From Conidiobolus incongruus B7586 (Eukaryota > Entomophthoromycota > Entomophthoromycetes > Entomophthorales > Conidiobolaceae), in NCBI GenBank assembly GCA_000697335.1, contig JNEM01011196.1, positions 1 to 18,321 of the forward strand: a DNA stretch of 18,321 bases. Reading direction: 5' to 3'. The notes beneath the pieces were generated by a model. It saw nothing but the letters and a program-made list of their open reading frames with translations. It was not told the DNA's origin and did no database searches. Below are positions 1 to 8,754 of the stretch, one piece after another. The position numbers and the translations under genes were made by a program. Position 1 is the first letter of the stretch. Every line of letters starts with the position of its first letter.

Positions 1-2050
1 TATTATATTATATACTTTAAAATTATCAATAATTTACCCAATATCAAGTTTTTTAATTAATAACTATCTAATTAAATAATTATAACTTTGAAAATTATTA
101 TAATAAAATATAATATTTGATTTTTCTAATAAGTATTTGGCTATATATTATTCTAGATTTTAATTATAATATTTTAATAAATTTATAATTAATAATATAT
201 CATTTAATTTTTTAATTGATACTCTAAAGCTATTATTTTATAGGTTAATTTATATACTATATTTTTACCTAATAAATATTCAGTTTATAATTTATAATAT
301 AATAAAATATAAATTAAAATGAAGGAACTGTTAAATTCATTGAATATTTGATATATATATATTTGGATCACTAGCTATATTAAGTTTTACCTATTATATA
401 TTAAGAATACAATAATATAATAAAAATTTTAAAAATATAAAAAGTATTAAAATTAGAAAATGGATTTATTAAAAAATATATAAAAAATATTAAAATGAAA
501 TAAATAAAATAGAAATATATAATTATTATTTATTATAGTATATATTATATTTAAATAATTATTATTTTGATTTAAGGAATAATAATCTATTGAAATATAT
601 TTATAGTACTGGAACTTTATATTAGGTATATAATATTTTCAGTATTAGAAATAAAGTCTATTATTATATTTTTTTTCAAAAATTATATATCAAAATAGTA
701 CTTTGTAATATTTAGCCTGAATGATTATATTATTTTCAATAGTAATATATATAATTATTTTAGCATTATTTAAAATAACGATCTAAATAATTAAGTTTCA
801 TCATTTGAAGATTGAGTATATTTGATCTACTTTGATTAAAATCTGTTATTGAGCTAAATATAAAAAACAAATGAGTAAAGCATAAATTTTGATTAAATAT
901 TAATAAAAATATTTAAATATATGTCAAATTAAAATGATAAAAATTGAAATAATTATCTTAAATATAATAAAGAATTTCTGATTTTAATAATCAAAATGAT
1001 AACTTAATATGGTCTAATATATATATATTTATATTGTTATTTCTGTTATCATGCCAAGGTTATCCAATATATCATCCTTATTTTTACTCAAGTATCTTAC
1101 CTTTTTTAGGAAAATGCCAAGTAAACAAAGGATAGCGCTCATTTAATAATACTATCTTAAAAATTTTACATTTTGAACTTTTGATAAAATTTATATTCTT
1201 TAACATATTAAAACTTAAGTTAATATATATTACTTTGAGAGTTAAATATAATTGTATATACAATCTATTAATAGATAGTCCTATACCAAAGTGTATGATA
1301 TAATAAAATGATTCTACATTTCATCATATTTAAATTTAAAATATAAAGCAATATAATATTAACATTATTATAAATAATATTAATAATATATATTGATAAT
1401 TTGTATTTATTATAAATTTAATTATATAATTTTTTTTATTAAATCTTTTGAAAAAAAAATTTTCTATTATAATTGAATATATCAGATTCAGATTAAAAAT
1501 TAATTAATACTTACATTAATTCAAAATCCAAGTATTATATATAAGGTAAATAATAAAGAAAATTCATGATTTAGCAAAATTTTGAGTTTTCGAGAGTTTT
1601 TATATTGAAAATAGCGAATATTATCATACTTAAACTAGTAAATATATATATATATATATGCACTTAACTAGTTTTACATTTAAATTAATTATTATACCAA
1701 TTATTTTTTCATTTAGAGTGAGTTGAAGGATAAGCCGTTTCGGATAATTTTATTATATATATGTTTTCCATATACAATGATGTTAATTTATTAAATATTT
1801 TATTCTACATAAGATCATTATAAAAATGATTCTTTGACGCTATGAATATTTTTTTATTTTGCTATTGGAAATTTTCACCTCTAATATTCTGTATGGTTAA
1901 GCTTTGGATAAATGACACAATTTTCAATTTATTTGAAATCAATTTATTTGTCATGATTTGTAGTTAGTCTATTGATGTATTGGCATTGGTTGATTTTGGC
2001 GCAGTTTGAGTATTGAAACAAATGCAAATTAGATATCATCAATAAATTGA
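1..2050. other. AT-rich intergenic region without a convincing gene
   Basis: This stretch is almost entirely A and T, with stops in all frames. It contains an (AT)9 run inside a short inverted repeat (1632-1674). Two short ATG frames, 1051-1146 (31 codons) and 1842-1967 (41 hydrophobic codons), have no recognisable motif and are most likely chance. The last 250 bases are less AT-rich and probably form the upstream region of the gene at 2112. Confidence 0.6.
1632..1674. repeat. (AT)9 run flanked by 8-bp inverted repeat
   Basis: AAACTAGT at 1632-1639 is the exact reverse complement of ACTAGTTT at 1667-1674. Between them lies an (AT)9 tract at 1642-1659 that can also pair with itself, so the whole could extrude as a cruciform. 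I see no target-site duplication and no coding content, so a transposable element is not supported. Confidence 0.4.
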
Positions 2051-2052
2051 AG

Positions 2053-2060
2053 TATAAATA
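2053..2060 (+). promoter_or_regulatory. TATA-like box upstream of the myristoylation-signal gene
   Basis: TATAAATA lies about 50 bases before the ATG at 2112, a plausible place for a core promoter with a short leader. In DNA this AT-rich such a match is weak evidence by itself; orientation and distance are its only support. Confidence 0.35.
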
Positions 2061-2111
2061 CATATTAAGCCAATAGAATCAATATCATCATCATTTGAAT
2101 GTGAAAGCATC

Positions 2112-2540
2112 ATGGGCAATAACCAATCTGTGCCTGACTTGCCTCCCACCTACGAGGAGTTCCAGTCCAAGTATCAATCTCAACAATATCCTTCAGCTCC
2201 ATCAAGTAGCAGTTCGTTCAATACCAACAATACAATTCGTAGCAACTCACATTGTACTAACGATACCTTACGCAGTAACTCATATCGCCCCAATGAACCT
2301 CTTCACAGTGACACATTGGAAGCCAAGCTATCCGATCTTCAAAATAAGCCAGATAGCTTGGGTCAATTGCTCAATTGCAAAAAAGAAGACTATGAGAATG
2401 TCAAGCGAATACTAGAGCTTGAGAAAGATATCACCAAGAAAAAGTATCAATTAGAAAAGTATGTACTTAAAACTATGAAAAAGATTGAAAAATTGGAGAA
2501 GGAAAGGGATAAAAAATTAAAGAAAATTCAATTAAATTGA
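2112..2540 (+). CDS. Orphan protein with N-myristoylation signal, PPTY motif and basic helical tail
   Basis: Single exon, 142 residues, no homologue recognised. The start MGNNQS fits the N-myristoyltransferase consensus (Gly2, Ser6). Residues 11-14 are PPTY, a PPxY motif of the kind bound by WW domains of Nedd4/Rsp5-type ubiquitin ligases. A Ser/Asn-rich linker (about 29-70) holds three imperfect 11-residue repeats at 38-48, 49-59 and 60-70. Residues 92-142 are Lys/Glu-rich without proline and look like a long helix or coiled coil with a strongly basic end. An inferred picture is a peripheral membrane protein that recruits a WW-domain ligase or an endocytic partner. Base composition is clearly richer in G and C than the flanks and the start context is clean, so the gene is probably real. 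The stop TGA is followed directly by TAA. Confidence 0.75.
   Translation: MGNNQSVPDLPPTYEEFQSKYQSQQYPSAPSSSSSFNTNNTIRSNSHCTNDTLRSNSYRPNEPLHSDTLEAKLSDLQNKPDSLGQLLNCKKEDYENVKRILELEKDITKKKYQLEKYVLKTMKKIEKLEKERDKKLKKIQLN
2223..2321 (+). repeat. Three tandem 33-bp coding repeats
   Basis: Three in-frame units of 33 bp (2223-2255, 2256-2288, 2289-2321) encode 11-residue repeats beginning TNNTIRSNS, TNDTLRSNS and PNEPLHSD. The first two are close at the protein level and the third has diverged. At DNA level the units differ at many third positions, so the duplication is not recent. Confidence 0.6.
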
Positions 2541-4146
2541 TAAATTTTTCACATTATTACTAATAAATCTATCATATTATCGCTACACTCTTATTATCTT
2601 CAAATTCTTTGACATGTTATTCATTCAAGTAGTTGCACTTTTGATTATGAGCATAAATTTTATATATTAGCACACTTTTTTGAAACTTTTTTCAAAAAAA
2701 GAATAATTATATTAAGACAAAATGAAAAATTTTATTGGTTATTTTTTTAACATTAATTGATACTTTTAATCCTTTTAATTTTAATTTTAATTTTGGTTTT
2801 GAAACAAGTAATTTTAATAAAATTATTATTATTATAAATTATAATATTTATACTGAAAAGTATATATATATATATATATAACGTTATCCATTATTGCTTT
2901 TTTAAAAAAAAATTTTATCATTAAAACCAATAAAATGAAATAATAATTATAAAAATTTTTATTATCAATTTATCAATTAATTAATTGAAAATCCTTGGCA
3001 CATATATTAAAATATAAATAAAAGGTAAAAATTAGCTACGTAAATTATATTATCTCATTCAAATAATATGAATTTATCAATAACTCTAAGGATTACTTAT
3101 ATTAAGAGCTTTTTCAAATATTGATACCTAATTGATCAATTCTCCAGTTTGAAATACTAATTTAAATTTAGTGAAACAAATTTTCTATTTTTTTACAAAT
3201 TTAATCAATTCAAATTATCATACATTAGTATCATATTATATGATTCAACTAAATAATATTTTAAAATTCAATATGATACCAAATAGGACTATAGTAAAAT
3301 TATTAAAAATAGTAAAACACTTATTATAGGTATATTTTTATTATTATTGAATATATAAACTATCCATTATATAACGATAAATTGTAAGATAATATCAATT
3401 TAATGTTAAGTTGATAATTAAATCTAATAAGTCATACTTGGGGATTAAAAAATTGAAATAATGAATAAATACTATTGAAAACAGTTTATTAATTATATAA
3501 TTATTAAAAATGTGTGGTAATATAAGGATTAATATTAATGTACAAAATATCAACTGTACTTTTATTGGAATAATACTAAAAAAGTATAAAAATCTTAATC
3601 TTGTGGTCTATCGTTTTTAAGATTTCTATTAAAAATATCTCATTAATCAAACGATTTTTAACCTTTTATTAGTTATTATCATAGATATTATTCGATTGTA
3701 TTTATTTTTATTTGAAACTGAATTTAATAAATTTTATGTCGTTTGATGAATATTAAAATTTGACTAATAATATTGTATTAATTTTATAAGATTGAATGAT
3801 TGATATTACTGACATATATTTATTAATAATATAATCTAAACAAAATGAAATCACTATTATTATTATTATTAATATTTTAATTAATAATCTTTTTTTATAA
3901 AAAAATTAAAATTATTAAAAATTTCCGAAATAAAATTTTATATATAAAAAATCAAATTACCAAATTAAATTAAATCAAACCGATCTTCCACATAGGAATA
4001 TTAATTTTTTTTGAATCTAAATTAATTTTAAATAATATAAAAAATCATTTTTCCTTTAGTTTGAAAAGGTTTTCTCTTGTGTAGTTTTCTTTCATTTTTT
4101 TATTATTGTCAAGTAGAATTCCCTCCTAATTTCATTCTATACAAAG
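2541..4146. other. AT-rich intergenic region, no gene seen
   Basis: About 1.6 kb of low-complexity AT-rich sequence with frequent stops on both strands and a (TA)10 tract at 2861-2880. The last 100 bases turn pyrimidine-rich and probably form the promoter and leader of the gene at 4147. No RNA gene or element ends were recognised. Confidence 0.6.
2861..2880. repeat. (TA)10 microsatellite
   Basis: Ten perfect TA units in intergenic DNA. Confidence 0.9.
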
Positions 4147-4371
4147 ATGTCCAGTACACATCCTAAAAAATTATTAGATGAAAATAATGCTGAATTGATG
4201 GCTGATGGTAGTTATATAGTGGGGTTTCCTGTTGGTTTAGTCATTTATTCTATAATATTTTTTATCGGTTTTACTGTTTGGTTAGTTGGTACCATTCGAA
4301 GGTACTTATTTAGAAGAGCTTTTAGGATGGAAGTAAAACAAGCTAAACTAAAACAAGGGAATGGCGCTTAG
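4147..4371 (+). CDS. Orphan small single-span membrane protein
   Basis: Single exon, 74 residues, not recognised. A polar, partly acidic N-terminus (1-22) is followed by one long hydrophobic segment (about 23-50, VGFPVGLVIYS through WLVGTI). A strongly basic stretch RRYLFRRAFR (51-60) and a Lys/Gln-rich tail come next. By the positive-inside rule the C-terminus would face the cytosol (or the matrix if mitochondrial). There is no cleavable signal peptide, because the N-terminus is charged. The ATG follows a pyrimidine-rich leader typical of a transcribed gene. Codon content is richer in G and C than the flanks, and the mix of Gly, Trp and Arg is unlike chance AT-rich ORFs. The stop TAG is followed directly by TAA. 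Confidence 0.7.
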   Translation: MSSTHPKKLLDENNAELMADGSYIVGFPVGLVIYSIIFFIGFTVWLVGTIRRYLFRRAFRMEVKQAKLKQGNGA

Positions 4372-4418
4372 TAATTAATTAAGCATATATACATCTATCA
4401 AAAAACCTATTTAATTGT

Positions 4419-4568
4419 ATGAGTACGTTGGTATTGAATGAATCCTCTTATCAAGGTGGACAAGGTGTTAACTTGTTACAATATCTCAAGGGTACTCGAG
4501 TCGAATATACCTTATCTATATCGTATCTTTGTATGATGAAAAAAAAGATGAAATATCACAGTTTTTAG
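4419..4568 (+). CDS. Possible 49-residue small ORF or transcribed 3' region
   Basis: An ATG frame beginning MSTLVLNESSYQGGQG lies 48 bases after the preceding stop. Its first 30 codons use G and C more than the surrounding DNA and contain repeated Gly codons, after which it becomes Lys-rich and stops. It matches nothing I recognise. It could be a small gene, a first exon whose partner I cannot find, or simply the 3' untranslated part of the upstream gene. Attempts to fold it as a tRNA failed, because there is no paired T-arm. Confidence 0.25.
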   Translation: MSTLVLNESSYQGGQGVNLLQYLKGTRVEYTLSISYLCMMKKKMKYHSF

Positions 4569-5209
4569 AATGAATCTTGCATATGATTGAATCATGAGTT
4601 TAATTATTACATGTAAATATTATAATAATAACTATTGTTTTTATTATTACAAAAATAAAGAATTAATATATATATATTTATTAATAAAAATTATTATATT
4701 TTACCTTTTATTCATTATATACTGTTTTTTTGTTAATAAATATATTTTTTATTATTTTCCCATAATATTAAATTTAATTAAAAAAAAATTTAATTTGACT
4801 TGTTTTGAATTAATAATATAACCACTTTTCAAATTTAAAAATTTAAAATTAATTCATTATATTTAATATATTATTAAATGAACATCTAAGTATAAAATAA
4901 AACTTATTGGTAATATAATAAATTATATTTATACTATTTAATTATGTATTGATTAATTAAGAGGGACGAAGTTTATTGTAATTAATAATTTTATTCATAC
5001 TTAATAATTTCGAATCACTACCCTATATACACAATACTTTAGGATCATATTTAATACAACATCAGCATTCAATATATATTGATAATAATTTTTATTCTTT
5101 TAACTTATTTTGTTTTAGAATCTTGTTAACTCAATTATGATTTGAATACTCTAGTGATTTATTTTTTAGCTGTTTTATTATATATTTTTATAGATATTTG
5201 AAGGAATGA
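4569..5209. other. AT-rich intergenic region
   Basis: A 75-codon ATG frame at 4594-4821 is almost only Ile, Tyr, Phe, Leu, Asn and Lys. That is what AT-rich noncoding DNA gives by chance, so it is not called. Positions 4960-5080 are slightly less AT-rich, and the minus strand there has a short open stretch without a recognisable motif. Confidence 0.5.
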
Positions 5210-5443
5210 TTTAGATCTAATAAATATACGGTAAATCAATATTATTACAATAATAATTATAAAAATATTGATAATATCTTTTATTTTTCTATTATTTCAA
5301 TTTGTGCCAGATTATCGAAATCGATTCAGCAAATTATTTTAGCTATATTAGAACCTTTGAATTTTAAACTCACTATATCAATTGGACTACGAGTATCTAA
5401 ATATTTTAACATATCTATTCATACCTTAGGTAATATTAGCTCA
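5210..5443 (+). pseudogene. Open frame without a start, possible coding relic
   Basis: Seventy-eight codons stay open between a TGA (5207-5209) and a TAG (5444-5446) with no ATG inside. The second half has a coding-like alternation (SKSIQQIILAILEPLNF) and uses G and C more than the flanks. A GTAATATTAG after ACCTTAG at its end could be a former splice donor. It lies just upstream of the CUE relic on the same strand and might be part of the same dead gene, but the frames differ and no intron joining them can be shown. In DNA this AT-rich, one such open frame per window is expected by chance. Confidence 0.3.
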
Positions 5444-5652
5444 TAGGTATGACTCTATATATTCAATCATTTATGTATATAATCAAAATATCCTAAGAAT
5501 TTATAAAGCTATATCACTTATCTGTTAATAACAAAATATCTTTAGATATTTAATTTTTCAGGTAAATATAATATTCAAATGTTATTTTATAAACATTAAT
5601 TTGGTATGCCACTTAACTGTTAAATAGCTTTCAACTATTTTAATTCCTTTGG

Positions 5653-6123
5653 ATGCTGGCAAAATATTGGGCTATCGCTACATTTCCTTTTTTAAATTAA
5701 ATTCATTATCCAAATTTTGTCCAAAATGTCACATTTAGTCTAATAGGAAAGCTCATTTCTAATTCTCCCAGTAAACTTGCTCAATCTACCCAATTCACCA
5801 TGCCTGTATCATTTGAACAAGTGACTGAAGTAGAGCCAAATGCTCAAAATCAAAATGAACCTAATAATAATCCTACTACCTCTGCTACTTTGCCTACCGC
5901 CGGAATTGTTAGAAATTTTATTGGCTAGTTATGCAATCATTCTCTTACGACTATAAATCTACTCACGCGAAAGCAAGTTGTCCATCTATCTGCTATGTTT
6001 CCTAGAGCTTCGCAAGATACTATTAGACATAGTTTAATAATCCCTAATAACAATACCAATTGAGTAATTGCTCATTTTCTGAGTACTACAAATCTGAAAT
6101 CAAACCCGAAAAATTATTTATAA
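5653..6123 (+). pseudogene. Decayed CUE-domain (ubiquitin-binding) protein
   Basis: One frame from ATG 5653 to TAA 6121-6123 reads as a protein interrupted by three stops: TAA 5698-5700, TAG 5926-5928 and TGA 6061-6063. It begins with a hydrophobic stretch (MLAKYWAIATFPFL), then a Ser/Asn/Pro/Thr-rich linker. The segment from about 5968 fits the CUE consensus with exact spacing: LSAMFP, eleven residues on to HSL, then NNNTN, the TGA at the ninth position of the last helix, and VIAHFL. The MFP motif and a paired hydrophobic end (here FL for LL) are the family's ubiquitin-binding features. A hydrophobic N-terminus plus CUE resembles Cue1/Cue4-type ER proteins, but that is inference. A short live peptide (ATG 5800 to TAG 5928, 42 residues) is possible but lacks the CUE domain. 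All three stop types occur, so a variant genetic code does not rescue it. Confidence 0.6.
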
Positions 6124-6179
6124 TATTTGATAAATTAATCATCATCATATCCAAAGTTATTTATTTTAAATGAACAATA

Positions 6180-6413
6180 TTAAAGATTTGATCTGAGTTG
6201 GTTTAATTCTGTTTCGGTTTCAATTTGACGTTTCTTCAAATAAAGATGATACCAAGCAGTTTGTAAACTCAAATTAACAGTCAAAGCAATAACAAAACAA
6301 TTTAGAAGGGGTGTGAATATCCCGGAATAGGATGATTTTGTCTGAGTTGATACATTGTGTTTCAAGTAATTAAAAGATTTAGTATTAAGTTTAATGGGTC
6401 TTAATCTTATCAT
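6180..6413 (-). CDS. Small, probably mitochondrial, single-span membrane protein
   Basis: Seventy-seven residues from the ATG at 6413-6411; the frame is open a little further upstream but without an ATG. The first 26 residues (MIRLRPIKLNTKSFNYLKHN and on) are basic, hydroxylated and free of acidic residues, as in mitochondrial presequences. A hydrophobic segment (about 33-54, FTPLLNCFVIALTVNLSLQT) is followed by WYHLYLKKRQ and a charged Glu-rich helix to the end. The length and layout resemble small inner-membrane assembly or respiratory-supernumerary proteins, but I cannot name the family. It converges on the CUE relic, whose last stop lies 56 bases away. The stop is TAA. Composition is richer in G and C than the flanks, which supports a real gene. 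Confidence 0.65.
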   Translation of the reverse strand: MIRLRPIKLNTKSFNYLKHNVSTQTKSSYSGIFTPLLNCFVIALTVNLSLQTAWYHLYLKKRQIETETELNQLRSNL

Positions 6414-6417
6414 ATTG

Positions 6418-6429
6418 TTAACCAAACAT
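6418..6429 (-). promoter_or_regulatory. Three-codon upstream ORF before the mitochondrial-type gene
   Basis: On the minus strand ATG TTT GGT TAA sits just before the likely start codon, ending four bases short of it. If transcription begins upstream, ribosomes would meet this minimal ORF first and would need leaky scanning or reinitiation. The preceding TTACAG also resembles a 3' splice site, so the leader may contain an intron and the start could lie in an unseen exon. Confidence 0.3.
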
Positions 6430-7034
6430 TTCTGTAATTTAATTTAATTGTATCTGGTTTTATTTATTATTATCAATTTAATTAATTAAAATTATGGGAA
6501 TATTATCTATATATTATTTTTCAAAAATATCAAAACATTAAATCAGACTAAATCATTCTTCAACTAATATATTAAAATATGATATTAACTATTACAGGTT
6601 TGAATACTTTAGCAATCTTATAATATTCTTATCTTCTAATCATTAAACACTCTAAATTTTAGCTAATAAATATATCAACAAAAGCTAATCTGAATTTAAT
6701 TTCTAAACTCTACCTAATTATATTAACATTTATAAAAAGATAATCAATTTTAATTATTTATCTGTAATTAAAAATAATTGAATAATCTAAAGTTTAATAA
6801 AGTATATTTATATTTTAATACCAATTATTACAATATAATTGGTTGATTGAAGCCTGGAACAATTCAGTCACTAATGAGTTAATTCTAATTCCCATTATTG
6901 TTCCACAATTATTTCTAATGTATATATTTATCATTCTTCAATAAATATAATATTTGGTTAAAATCCATATTAATTCATAAACAATTATTATTTTATTATA
7001 TAGCTGAAAAATAAAATTAATATCAATAAACGAC
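6430..7034. other. Divergent intergenic region
   Basis: About 600 bases separate the minus-strand mitochondrial-type gene from the plus-strand BAR gene, so both promoters should lie here. The sequence is AT-rich with stops in every frame. No motif stands out beyond generic TATA-like runs such as TTATATAGC shortly before the BAR start. Confidence 0.5.
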
Positions 7035-8187
7035 ATGTCTAATCCCAATCAATCTAATACTTCCGGATGGTCTAGCATTAGTCAAAAATTGAATCCATTG
7101 GCCAAATCTATTTCTAAAGGTTTCGTTCAAGCCAAGCAATGGAGTGAAGAAAAGCTAGGTACTGCTAACGAAGTTACCGAATTACCTGCTGATTATTTAG
7201 AATTGGAAAGAAGAGTTGATGTCATCCGCAACCTTCATCAAGAATTAGTTAAAGTCACTAAAGCTTATGCTGCTCCATATGGTGAATCTTCTTTACCTGA
7301 AGGTTTCTCCACCTTATCTCGCTCTTTAGCTGACACTTTTCAAAACGCTAGCTCTGCTGTCACTGGTAATCCCTCTCACCCCTCTCCCGAGCCTACTGAA
7401 CCTAGTGCTCCGAGAACTGAATATCACGCTTTTGCTAAAGCCTCTTTCCAAGGTGCCGCTTCTTTGGGAACTGAAGATCCTTTCGGTAATATCTTTAGAT
7501 ATTCTAATCGTTAAATACTAAGACATTTGTTTTAGGTACTGTTTTAATGAAATTTGGTTCCGTTCACGATAAAATTGGCGATAGTAGATTGAGATTCGTA
7601 AGATTAATTGCATATTCTAAGAATTAAATTATATTTTAATATTACTAATATATTTTAGTTGAACGACGTTCAAAAGAGAGTTATTACACCTTTAAATTCT
7701 ACTTTGAATACCACCATTCAATTGGCTATGGTAACCTTACTTGAATTTTAAATATATTTGTCTTACATACAATTATTTTTATTGTCTAGAAAGCACGTCG
7801 TAATGTCCTTACAACAAGGTTAGAGTTAGATGGATTAAAGGCTTCTTACAAGAATGTTAAACCTGAAAAAATGGCCCAAGTAATATTGATTATCATAAAA
7901 TACTCAAGTTTAACAAAATAATAACGTCATTTGAACATTTTTAGGCCAAACAAGAAATTGATGCTGCTGAAGATTCATTAGTCTTGGCCGTTGAAGAGGC
8001 CATAATCTTAATGAAAGCAGTTGTTGAAAGTCCTGAACCTTTGAGAAACCTTTCAGATTTAGTTACAGCTCAAATTGATTTCTATAAAGAAGCTTATGAA
8101 TTATTAGCTGATATCTCACCCGAAATTGAAGAAATTCAATCTAACCAAGAAGCTGTCTATCGCAACAACTATCAAAAATCAACTTAA
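7035..8187 (+). CDS. BAR-domain protein of the Gvp36 type, five exons
   Basis: Exons 7035-7485, 7536-7597, 7659-7730, 7790-7879 and 7945-8187 join in frame to 305 residues. The introns (50, 61, 59 and 65 bp) have GTAA donors, AG acceptors and, in the first two, TACTAA-type branch sites. The N-terminus (about 1-45; WSSISQKLNPLAKSISKGF) has the amphipathic look of a membrane-inserting helix. The stretch ELPADYLELERRVDVIRNL (about 50-68) followed by VTKAY is characteristic of fungal Gvp36-like BAR proteins. A Ser/Pro-rich loop (about 110-130) interrupts the first helix region. Later exons supply the long charged helices (MKFGSVHDKIGDSRL, KARRNVLTTRLELDG, then an acidic last helix). The family binds curved membranes of Golgi and endocytic vesicles as dimers. 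Length is close to the yeast protein. Complete, with no damage seen. Confidence 0.9.
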
Positions 8188-8269
8188 AAAACTAAACATT
8201 AATATTATTATTATTTTAAGTATTATAATTTTATTTTTATTTTTATTAAATTTTATATCTTTTTAATTG

Positions 8270-8274
<5 letters not shown>

Positions 8275-8302
<28 letters not shown>
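8275..8302. repeat. (AT)14 microsatellite
   Basis: Fourteen perfect AT units about 90 bases after the BAR stop codon, probably in or just past its 3' untranslated region. Confidence 0.9.
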
Positions 8303-8306
<4 letters not shown>

Positions 8307-8461
8307 AATATTTTATATACATTTTTTCATTATTATTAATTCGATTGACTGGGATCAAAACCAAAATAATCCCATAATATTTTTATCCAGAGTTAAATTC
8401 ATAAGTTCATCACATAGTTGTAGCAGTTCATAAATAATTCAATAGCTATAATAATACAAAC

Positions 8462-8754
8462 ATGAGTTTTACACCACCCAAAAGAAACGAGAGAAAAATC
8501 TGCTGGAATAAAAGGGATGAATATTTCAAATGCTTGGATAAATTAAATATTCCAAACCCTCAAAATGATAATTCTTCAGAATGTGCACAATTGAAAGAAC
8601 AGTACGAAAAACTATGTCCTAATATTTGGGTAAATATAAATCACAAATTATATATTCATTAATTGCTAATATTGAATAGGTACAACATTTTAACGATGTT
8701 AGAGTTTCCGCCTTTAAACAGAAAGAATATTTAGAAAAATTACAAGCTAAATAA
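8462..8754 (+). CDS. COA6: Cytochrome c oxidase assembly factor 6 (COA6), two exons
   Basis: Exons 8462-8629 and 8680-8754, separated by a 50-bp GTAAAT...AATAG intron, encode 80 residues. The hallmark twin cysteine motifs are both present: CWNKRDEYFKC (CX9C, residues about 19-29) and CAQLKEQYEKLC (CX10C, about 43-54). They are followed by the family's PxxWVxHF region and a Lys-rich helix ending EYLEKLQAK. COA6 is an intermembrane-space protein folded by the Mia40 disulfide relay and helps deliver copper to the CuA site of cytochrome c oxidase subunit 2. The second exon starts exactly at VQHFND, completing the domain that the first exon alone would truncate. Its presence implies an aerobic respiratory chain. 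Confidence 0.93.

Noticed and set aside
1632-1674. Small inverted-repeat transposable element
   Set aside because: The arms are only 8 bp, the spacer is an AT microsatellite, and no target-site duplication is visible.
2112-2540. Possible viral matrix-like origin of the myristoylation plus PPxY protein
   Set aside because: The two motifs also occur together in some viral matrix proteins, but no polymerase, protease, capsid-like region or terminal repeats lie nearby. Both motifs are short and common in host adaptors.
4440-4515. tRNA-like stretch with GTCGAATA
   Set aside because: No paired T-arm, acceptor stem or D-loop GG pattern could be formed around it.
4594-4821. ATG frame of 75 residues, rich in Ile, Tyr, Phe, Asn and Lys
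   Set aside because: Its composition is exactly that of AT-only codons, with no motif and no change in base composition from the spacer. A frame this long is expected by chance here.
5653-6123. Stop-codon reassignment as an explanation for the interrupted CUE frame
   Set aside because: TAA, TAG and TGA all occur inside the frame, and TAA ends every clearly recognised gene in the window, so no single variant code would open it.
7984-8187. Separate short gene starting near 7984
   Set aside because: It has no ATG there, and the frame is the last exon of the BAR gene, continuous with codons from 7945.
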